The notes under the pieces: model-generated
What the model was told of the DNA's origin: nothing
The model's input: only the letters and a program-made list of their open reading frames with translations
Database searches by the model: none
In this document: positions 7,034 through 11,995 of the stretch, piece after piece
Position numbering within the stretch: position 1 is the first letter of the stretch
Layout of the letters: every line of letters begins with the position of its first letter
Made by a program: the position numbers and the translations under genes
Assembly (NCBI GenBank): GCA_035713725.1
Contig: DASTMZ010000017.1
Span: 1-11,995, forward strand
DNA from: DASQPR01 sp035713725
GTDB lineage: Bacteria; Actinomycetota; Actinomycetes; Mycobacteriales; Micromonosporaceae
DNA: 11,995 nucleotides
Reading direction: 5' to 3'

Positions 7034-7548
7034 GCGATCTTCCCTTCCGCGAGCAGACGCGACTCGATGAGGTCGAGCCATTCCAGGTCGGCCCGCACGT
7101 GCAGGATGGAGCCCTCCACGAGCAGCCGCGCGGTCGAACCAGGCCGACCGGACTGCAGCAGGCCATCCAGATCGCGCAACGACTGCAGGTATTCGTGACG
7201 CTGGTCGTCGATCAGGCGGCCCGGGTCGGCCAGCCGTGCCGTCGCCACCGCGACGAGCTTCATCAAGAACTCGCTCTTGAGCCGCATGCCGGGCACCGGC
7301 CGCGCCACCCACTCCGCAAGCAACGCCTGGCCGGCCGCGGTCAGCCGGTAGACGCGCTTGCCTCGGGCATCGCCGTCGACCGGCTCGGTGGTCACCAACT
7401 CGTCGCGGGTCAGCCGAGCCAGGGTGGTGTAGATCTGTCCGGCGTTCATCGCCGGCAAGACTTCACCGAACGTCCCGTCGAGGGTCTGCTTCACCTCGTA
7501 GCCGTGCGCGCCGTCACCGTGCAGCAGAGCGAGGACGACTTCTTTCAT
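7030..7548 (-). CDS. PadR family transcriptional regulator
   Basis: A 172-residue DNA-binding protein, probably the repressor of its own operon and so of the exporter behind it. The N-terminal winged helix (about 1-75) shows the PadR pattern: VVLALLHGDGAHGYEVKQTL, then MNAGQIYTTLARLTRDELV as recognition region, and GKRVYRLTAAGQALLAEW as the wing. The C-terminal half (about 90-172) is the mixed helical dimerisation part found in longer PadR proteins. Genes of this family often sit directly before ABC exporter genes and respond to a compound that the pump removes; that role is inferred here. The ATG at 7548 has no GGAGG before it, and the -10 box ends only 8 bases upstream, so the mRNA is probably leaderless. 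The stop overlaps the ATPase start (ATGA). A perfect 10-bp inverted repeat covers the promoter and start codon. Confidence 0.92.
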   Translation of the reverse strand: MKEVVLALLHGDGAHGYEVKQTLDGTFGEVLPAMNAGQIYTTLARLTRDELVTTEPVDGDARGKRVYRLTAAGQALLAEWVARPVPGMRLKSEFLMKLVAVATARLADPGRLIDDQRHEYLQSLRDLDGLLQSGRPGSTARLLVEGSILHVRADLEWLDLIESRLLAEGKIA

Positions 7549-7578
7549 AGATAGCGAGAATACATACCCGCTATCTAT
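7547..7578. promoter_or_regulatory. Perfect 10-bp inverted repeat, candidate PadR operator
   Basis: ATAGATAGCG (7547-7556) and its exact complement CGCTATCTAT (7569-7578) are separated by 12 bases, so arm centres are 22 bases apart, about two helix turns, on one DNA face. Read in the direction of transcription, one arm is within the -35/-10 spacer. The other fills the gap from the -10 box to the start codon and includes its first two bases. A bound dimer would block RNA polymerase, as expected for autorepression. The arms do not match the ATGT-N8-ACAT pattern described for some PadR proteins. The first arm also holds the stop codon of the GH15 gene. Confidence 0.7.
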
Positions 7579-7585
7579 TGCTCAA
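7557..7585 (-). promoter_or_regulatory. Promoter of the padR-ATPase-permease operon
   Basis: On the minus strand TTGAGC (7585-7580) and TATTCT (7562-7557) are separated by exactly 17 bases, each matching 4 of 6 consensus positions of a housekeeping sigma promoter. The local AT-rich stretch stands out from the GC-rich surroundings. The expected transcription start falls at or one to two bases before the ATG at 7548, giving a leaderless message. The -35 box lies inside the last codons of the GH15 gene. Confidence 0.65.
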
Positions 7586-9473
7586 GACTTGTACGCGGAG
7601 TTGGCCCACAACCGGCGCTGTGCACAGCCGGCGCGATGCGCAGCCGGCGGTATGGTCTGCCGCCGCGGTCGCGGGCCTCGGTGATGGCCCAGGCGGCGTT
7701 GACGAGCCCGATGTGGCTGAACGCCTGCGGAAAGTTCCCGATCATCTCGCCGCTGTCCGAATTCACTTCTTCGGCTAGCAGGCCAACGTCATTGATCGCG
7801 GCGATCGCGCGCTCGAACGTTGCGGTGGCGGCGTCGACGTCGCCGGCGAGTGCCTGCGCCTGCGCGAGCCAGAACGCACACAGGAGGAACGTGCCCTCGT
7901 CGCCAGTCAGGCCGTCGCTGGCGAGATAGCGGTACACCAACCCGCGCGTGTCGGTCAGGCGTCGTGCCGTGACGTCGATCGTCGATCTGATGCGCGCGTC
8001 GTTCGCCGGCAGGAATCCGGTGATCGCCAGCATCAGACTGGACGCGTCCAAATCGTCGCCGTCGAACGCCTGCGTGAACGCGCCGATCCGCTCGTTCCAG
8101 CCGCGCTCGATGATGGCCGTACGGATCTTGTCGCGTACCGCGATCCAACCGTCCACCCGGTCGGTGGCATCGAGTTGTGCGGCGAGCGCGATGGCGCTGT
8201 CGAGCGCCACCCAGCACATCAGTTTGGAGTACAGGTACGGCCGTGGTCTGCCGCGGATCTCCCAGATGCCGTGGTCGTCCTCGAGCCAGCGGCTGGCTGC
8301 CGTGTCGGCGGCGGCGACCAGAAACCGTCTCGTGGCCGGGTCGAGCTCGCCAAGCTGGTCGATCAACCGTCGCGCGGCACTGAGCAACTCGCCGTAGACA
8401 TCAAGCTGCCGCTGCTGCCATGCGCCGTTGCCGACCCGAACCGGACGGCTGCCGCGCCACCCAGCCAGATGCGGCAGTTCCCGCTCGGTCAGGTCGCGCT
8501 CGCCGCCGATTCCGAACATGATCTGCAGGTCGGTCGTCGGGTGCGTTACGGAGGCCGCCGCCTCGGCGAGGAAGGCGAAGAACTTGTTCGCCTCGTCCGG
8601 GCACGCCGCCACCCACAACGCGGCCATGGTGAGGCTGGCGTCGCGTACCCAGGTATACCGGTAGTCCCAGTTGCGCCCGCCGCCTACCGCCTCGGGCAAT
8701 GAGGTCGTGGGTGCCGCCACGATCGCGCCGGTGGGCGCGAACGTGAGCGCCTGGAGCACGCGGCCGGAGTGGCGCACCAGGTCCCGCCACGGTCCCTCGT
8801 AGTTCTGGTGAATAGCCGACCACGATCGCCACCCGTCCACAGTGTCCTCAAGCCGCGCGGCGATCTCCTCCGCCGTCCACAAGTCCGGCGACGCAGCGTT
8901 GCGTACGCCTCGGCCGAGCGCGAACACGGCGGTGTCGCCGGTGGTCAGGTGGATCCGAGCGCTGGCCGCGTCGCCGTCGACGTCGAGACCGACCGCCGTG
9001 GACAGCCACAGTTGGTCCGCATCGCGGTCGACGATGACACCGTCCGGCACCCGTACCAGGGCCACGCGGGTCTGACCGTAATCCGGCCTCGGGAGGTAGC
9101 TGACGTCCACGTCAATCTCCCCTGCGGTGCACACGAGCCGGCGGAGCAACACACCGGGCGAAGTGGTGCCGAGGTCATGCCCACGCTCGCTGCAGCCGAG
9201 CGCCAATGCGTCGGTGAGTGCCGCGGCACCGGTATCGGTGCTGAACGTGGTGTGCAAAACCATCGACTGATCCGCGTAGCCGCGGCTGACCTGGAAGTCA
9301 CCGACGGGGCGGATCGCGAAGTGCCCGCCCGCTGGATCGAGCAGTCGGCAGAACACCGATGGCGAGTCGAAGCGCGGTAGGCAGAGCCAGTCCACCGATC
9401 CGTCGCGACTGACAAGAGCCGCGGAGCGGCAGTCCGACAACAGCGCATAGTCATTCATGGGCGGGCCGTCCAT
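7575..9473 (-). CDS. Glycoside hydrolase family 15 protein (glucoamylase/trehalase-like)
   Basis: Likely cytoplasmic hydrolase of alpha-glucosidic bonds, 632 residues, within the usual 590-680 range. The N-terminal beta domain starts with the family block DYALLSDCRSAALVSRDGSVDWLCLPRFDSP (residues 8-38). The (alpha/alpha)6 barrel contains GGGRNWDYRYTWVRDA (264-279), GIWEIRG (402-408) with the likely acid Glu405, LYSKLMCWVALD, and GLLAEEV (564-570) with a likely base at Glu568 or Glu569. GNFPQAFSHIGLVNAA (579-594) follows. Mycobacterial relatives of this type are trehalases and others act on maltooligosaccharides, so the substrate is undecided. No signal peptide is seen. The last 30 residues (RGGRPYRRLR... 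to SLEQ) look poorly conserved. The start at 9473 has GGGGA 5 bases upstream; the ATG at 9458 is an alternative nearer to the conserved block. The gene ends in the promoter/operator of the PadR operon. No other trehalose or glycogen gene is in the window. Confidence 0.92.
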   Translation of the reverse strand: MDGPPMNDYALLSDCRSAALVSRDGSVDWLCLPRFDSPSVFCRLLDPAGGHFAIRPVGDFQVSRGYADQSMVLHTTFSTDTGAAALTDALALGCSERGHDLGTTSPGVLLRRLVCTAGEIDVDVSYLPRPDYGQTRVALVRVPDGVIVDRDADQLWLSTAVGLDVDGDAASARIHLTTGDTAVFALGRGVRNAASPDLWTAEEIAARLEDTVDGWRSWSAIHQNYEGPWRDLVRHSGRVLQALTFAPTGAIVAAPTTSLPEAVGGGRNWDYRYTWVRDASLTMAALWVAACPDEANKFFAFLAEAAASVTHPTTDLQIMFGIGGERDLTERELPHLAGWRGSRPVRVGNGAWQQRQLDVYGELLSAARRLIDQLGELDPATRRFLVAAADTAASRWLEDDHGIWEIRGRPRPYLYSKLMCWVALDSAIALAAQLDATDRVDGWIAVRDKIRTAIIERGWNERIGAFTQAFDGDDLDASSLMLAITGFLPANDARIRSTIDVTARRLTDTRGLVYRYLASDGLTGDEGTFLLCAFWLAQAQALAGDVDAATATFERAIAAINDVGLLAEEVNSDSGEMIGNFPQAFSHIGLVNAAWAITEARDRGGRPYRRLRIAPAVHSAGCGPTPRTSLEQ

Positions 9474-9565
9474 CGCGATCCCCGCTTGCGGCTAGCCGGC
9501 CGGCGTCGTCATCGCGATCCAGCGGCGCACAGCCATCGCGATCCGGCAGGGCGTCATCGCGACCC
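9471..9565. repeat. Cluster of four CATCGCGATCC repeats
   Basis: CATCGCGATCC occurs at 9471, 9510 and 9534, with a one-base variant CATCGCGACCC at 9555. All are in the same orientation, with start-to-start steps of 39, 24 and 21 bases. The core ATCGCGAT is a palindrome. The cluster fills the 80-base gap between the disulfide reductase and the GH15 gene. The variant copy contains the reductase stop codon; the first copy, read on the minus strand as GGATCGCGATG, contains the start codon and part of the ribosome site of the GH15 gene. It could be a multi-site protein-binding region or the result of short duplications. Confidence 0.6.
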
Positions 9566-10912
9566 GGCCGACGCCGGCGCACGCGCTGCCGTGATCTGGC
9601 TGAGGAGCGCCTTCAGCGCACCGACGTAGATCTCCGAGAACGTCGGGAACGGCTGGATTACGTCGCGCAACACGTGCAGCGGCACCCGGGCGCGGATCGC
9701 CACCGTGGCCTGCTGCAGCCATTCGCCGGCCTCGGGTCCGAGGGCGTACGCGCCGGTCAGCCGTTCACCGTCGGACAGCAGTGTCATGAATCCGTTCGAT
9801 TCGGCGTACGCACGGGTATACGTTTCGGTCTTTGCGAGCTCCGCTACCCGTACGGTGGCGCTGAACCGATCGTCGCTTGCACCAACCGCTGCTGCTTGCG
9901 GATCGGTATAAACGACATCCGGTACGGCCTCGTAGTTGGCCTCGCGCGACTCGCCGAGGATGTTCGCAGCCACCACGTCGCCTTGGTACTTCCCGACGTG
10001 GGTGAGCAGCCGGACGCCGGTGACGTCGCCGATCGCCCACAGCCGCTCGCCGGCACGCAGGTGCGCGTCGACCGGGATGCCACGCTCGTCGGGTGTCACG
10101 CCGACGGATTCCAGCCCGATGCCGCCCACCCGGAGCCGCCGGCCGGTGCAGACCAGTAGGTGGTCGCCACGCAACTCGGCACCGCTGTCGAGAACGAGCA
10201 CATAGTCGTCACCGTCGCGTCGCGCCCCGGTAGCGCGTACGCCCAGCGCAAGCTCGATGCCCTCGGCCCGCAACACGTCACCGAGCGCCGTGCCTAGTGG
10301 CTCTGGCTCGCGCGGCAGTAGGTGCGGTGCTGCTTCGACGAGCGCGACCTCGCCGCCGAGCCGTCGGATCGCCTGAGCCATCTCGACTCCCGCCGGACCG
10401 CCGCCGAGGATCAACAGCCGACGCGGCACGGCCGTCATGCTGGTCACTTCGCGATTCGTCCATACGCCGTCGAGGTCACGCAGCCCGGGTACGGGTGGGA
10501 TGACCGGATCCGAGCCGGTTGCCACCACGACGTGTCGGGCGGTGTGGCGTACGCCGTCGACGTCCACCGCGCCCGGCCCGGCGAGCTTGCCGCTGCCGCG
10601 CAACAGGTCGATCCCGTTGCTCGCGAGCCACCGTTCCTGGCCGGCATCGGAATAGTCCGAGACCATGAAGTCTCGCCAGGCGAGCGCGGCCGCCACGTCC
10701 AGTTGCGCGGTGGCCGCCGCCTCGCGCGCCTCGTGTACCGCCTCTCCCGGCCGCAGTAGCGTCTTGGACGGGATACACGCGTAATACGAGCACGATCCGC
10801 CGACCAATTCGCGCTCGACCAGCGCGACGCGCAGGCCGCCGTCCGCGAGTTCGCGGGCGCAGTGCTCGCCCGGCGACCCGCCGCCGATGATGATGACGTC
10901 GTAGTCGCTCAT
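9554..10912 (-). CDS. FAD/NAD-dependent disulfide oxidoreductase (dihydrolipoamide dehydrogenase-like) without the catalytic His
   Basis: Cytoplasmic flavoprotein of 452 residues, the normal length for class I pyridine nucleotide-disulfide oxidoreductases. It has FAD-binding GGGSPG (10-15), a redox Cys pair C41-x4-C46 in GGSCSYYACIPSK, ATGS (131-134), a second nucleotide fold GGGPAG (170-175) ending in Glu193, and AIGD of the second FAD contact. Glu193 suggests NADH rather than NADPH. At the C-terminus, where lipoamide dehydrogenases and mercuric reductases have HPTLSE, this protein has FPTFSE (422-427). The His base is therefore Phe422, while Glu427 is kept. It is thus unlikely to be a true lipoamide dehydrogenase; the substrate is unknown. 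No pyruvate dehydrogenase genes are nearby. The ATG at 10912 is chosen because the FAD motif follows at once and GGGGG lies about 8 bases upstream; starts at 10951 and 10933 would add 13 or 6 uninformative residues. Confidence 0.88.
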   Translation of the reverse strand: MSDYDVIIIGGGSPGEHCARELADGGLRVALVERELVGGSCSYYACIPSKTLLRPGEAVHEAREAAATAQLDVAAALAWRDFMVSDYSDAGQERWLASNGIDLLRGSGKLAGPGAVDVDGVRHTARHVVVATGSDPVIPPVPGLRDLDGVWTNREVTSMTAVPRRLLILGGGPAGVEMAQAIRRLGGEVALVEAAPHLLPREPEPLGTALGDVLRAEGIELALGVRATGARRDGDDYVLVLDSGAELRGDHLLVCTGRRLRVGGIGLESVGVTPDERGIPVDAHLRAGERLWAIGDVTGVRLLTHVGKYQGDVVAANILGESREANYEAVPDVVYTDPQAAAVGASDDRFSATVRVAELAKTETYTRAYAESNGFMTLLSDGERLTGAYALGPEAGEWLQQATVAIRARVPLHVLRDVIQPFPTFSEIYVGALKALLSQITAARAPASAGSR

Positions 10913-10991
10913 GCGATCGCCCCCGCTACCCATCCTCACGCCGTGGATCATCCGGTTCGCGAGAACGCGGGAATTCGCCCGAGAAACTTGG

Positions 10992-11995
10992 CTACCGGAT
11001 CGTGGCGTTGCGCCAGTGCGCGCCGTCCGTCGACGTGGCGAGCGTGATGGTGCCGTCGTCAGCCACTCGGATGGCCACCATGGCGGGACCGAGGCCCAGC
11101 AGGTACTGCGTCTTGGTCGCCTCAGTCATGCGCACGAAGTGGCCGGTGCCGTTGGCATGCCACAGTTGCGAACCGTCGTCGTAGATGAGTCCACCGGATG
11201 GCGCGACACCCACGAATGCGTTCCACGCGTCATGGTTCGGTGGCAGCTGCATCTCCTGCCACGTACGCCCACCGTCGTTGGACGCCATCGCTAACGTCGA
11301 GATCGCGGGCAGTTGACAGGAAGTCGGGATGCCCGGGCTGCACGTCATGCTGCCGGACCCGGACGAGGCTTGCGCGTACAACCAGTGGCCGTCGAAGCCC
11401 AGCACGGTCGGGTTCGTGGCACCGGCCGGCAATTGCGCTTTCTGCCACGTACGCCCGTCGTCGCGGCTGATCCAGAGATCGTCGTTCGTGCCCGGGTAGC
11501 GGGGATTGGCGTCCGAAGTGAGGAAATACATGCCGCCGGCCGCGGTCACGGTCCCCCGGACCGCCACGAGTTCCGCCGTCGCGACAACGGACTGCGTGAG
11601 CGGGTGCGAGACTCCGTCCGGCGTCAGCACGGCCGGTCGGTCGCCGTTGTTGCCCAGTCTGATGATCTGCGCGCCGGCCGGGATCTCGGTGATCGCGGCG
11701 CCCGGTTGCACGTCGACCGCCGTCCACGTCACGCCGCCGTCCGCGCTGATCCACCGGGCAGCGGGCGGATTCACCTCGTGGTTGCCGAACGCCACGGCGA
11801 TGCCCTGCTGGACGATCGCCAGGTGACTCACGTCGAACACGTACAGGTCGATCGACGCCTCGGGCATGGTCGGCAGCGCTCGCTCGTGGTACGTCTTGCC
11901 GCCGTCGGACGTCGCCTCGAGCACATCCGTACATGGCACGCCGTAGCGCGGATCGCCGGCCGCGAGCGGGGTGTGGTACGAGTACGGACACCGCT
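10992..11995 (-). CDS. Asp-box (BNR repeat) beta-propeller protein, N-terminus beyond window edge
   Basis: The last 333 residues are present and the frame is open through the right edge; a GTG at 11939 is in frame but reading continues upstream in good coding sequence (DPRYG before it), so it is not taken as the start. Numbered from the edge, Asp-box motifs of the form S-x-D-x-G-x-T-W occur at about 29-35 (SDGGKTY), 83-90 (SADGGVTW), 176-183 (SRDDGRTW), 238-245 (SNDGGRTW) and a degenerate one at 321-327 (STDGAHW). Such repeats build beta-propellers seen in sialidases, Ycf48-like assembly factors and many secreted proteins of unknown role. No sialidase catalytic motif is visible, so enzyme activity should not be assumed. 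Cys218 and Cys226 may form a disulfide, which fits export, but the signal peptide region is missing. A 79-base gap separates it from the oxidoreductase; co-transcription is possible. Confidence 0.8.
   Translation of the reverse strand, partial: RCPYSYHTPLAAGDPRYGVPCTDVLEATSDGGKTYHERALPTMPEASIDLYVFDVSHLAIVQQGIAVAFGNHEVNPPAARWISADGGVTWTAVDVQPGAAITEIPAGAQIIRLGNNGDRPAVLTPDGVSHPLTQSVVATAELVAVRGTVTAAGGMYFLTSDANPRYPGTNDDLWISRDDGRTWQKAQLPAGATNPTVLGFDGHWLYAQASSGSGSMTCSPGIPTSCQLPAISTLAMASNDGGRTWQEMQLPPNHDAWNAFVGVAPSGGLIYDDGSQLWHANGTGHFVRMTEATKTQYLLGLGPAMVAIRVADDGTITLATSTDGAHWRNATIR

Noticed and set aside
6306..7166. Open upstream extension of the double-FtsX permease frame, giving a protein of about 870 residues
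   Set aside because: The extension is Arg/Ala/Gly-rich sequence read in the wrong frame across the ATPase gene, which has all ABC motifs. The ATGA overlap at 6302-6305 gives a natural start.
9471..9565. CRISPR array as an explanation for the repeats
   Set aside because: Repeats are only 11 bases, steps are uneven (39, 24, 21), and no cas genes are present.
9492..9722. Small minus-strand frame whose end reads RVAM, RIAM, WIAM across the CATCGCGATCC repeats
   Set aside because: Most of it overlaps the oxidoreductase gene in another frame; the repeating peptide is a by-product of the DNA repeats.
10955..10966. GTTCGCGAGAAC inverted repeat between the propeller gene and the oxidoreductase
   Set aside because: Arms of only 4 bases and no T-run; too weak to call a terminator or operator.

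Overview
The window is high-GC DNA of the kind found in Actinomycetota. Codon third positions are strongly G/C, genes are tightly packed, most starts have GGAGG-like ribosome sites, and the families present (DUF427, GH15 trehalase/glucoamylase-like, PadR-controlled ABC exporters, a GGSC-type flavin disulfide reductase) are common there. No genus can be assigned. There are no tRNA, rRNA, CRISPR or insertion-sequence signatures, and no gene-free stretch longer than 300 bases.

Layout from left to right. (1) Positions 1-1650, minus strand: an ABC exporter cassette, ATPase (994-1650) followed by a permease (916 down to the left edge, cut off), with a perfect stem-loop across the ATPase stop codon. 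(2) Positions 1651-1840: a divergent gap. (3) Positions 1841-4474, plus strand: a two-gene unit. It encodes a tandem DUF427 protein of unknown function and a three-module redox protein with a YiiM-like MOSC domain, a flavin/NAD(P) reductase and a plant-type 2Fe-2S ferredoxin. (4) Positions 4475-4544: a GC-rich palindromic spacer between converging genes. (5) Positions 4545-7548, minus strand: a compact operon of PadR regulator, MacB/LolD-like ATPase and double-FtsX permease, joined by two ATGA stop/start overlaps. (6) Positions 7575-9473, minus strand: a GH15 enzyme. (7) Positions 9554-10912, minus strand: an FAD/NAD disulfide oxidoreductase. (8) Positions 10992-11995, minus strand: an Asp-box (BNR) beta-propeller protein whose N-terminus lies beyond the right edge.

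How the genes work together. The PadR operon reads as a self-regulated exporter module. Its promoter (TTGAGC, 17 bases, TATTCT) is interleaved with a perfect 10-bp inverted repeat. One arm lies between the -35 and -10 boxes, and the other runs from the -10 box into the start codon. This predicts PadR autorepression of a leaderless mRNA. The MOSC-reductase-ferredoxin protein holds in one chain the electron path that YcbX/YiiM/mARC-type systems spread over partners, so it may be a self-sufficient molybdenum-cofactor reductase of N-hydroxylated compounds; the nature of its DUF427 partner is open. The GH15 enzyme, disulfide oxidoreductase and beta-propeller protein show no clear pathway link.

The most unusual points are the promoter/operator architecture at 7547-7585, the MOSC-reductase-ferredoxin fusion beside a tandem DUF427 gene, a cluster of four CATCGCGATCC repeats at 9471-9565, and the replacement of the usual active-site histidine by phenylalanine in the disulfide reductase. 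No wholly new system can be demonstrated from the sequence alone.
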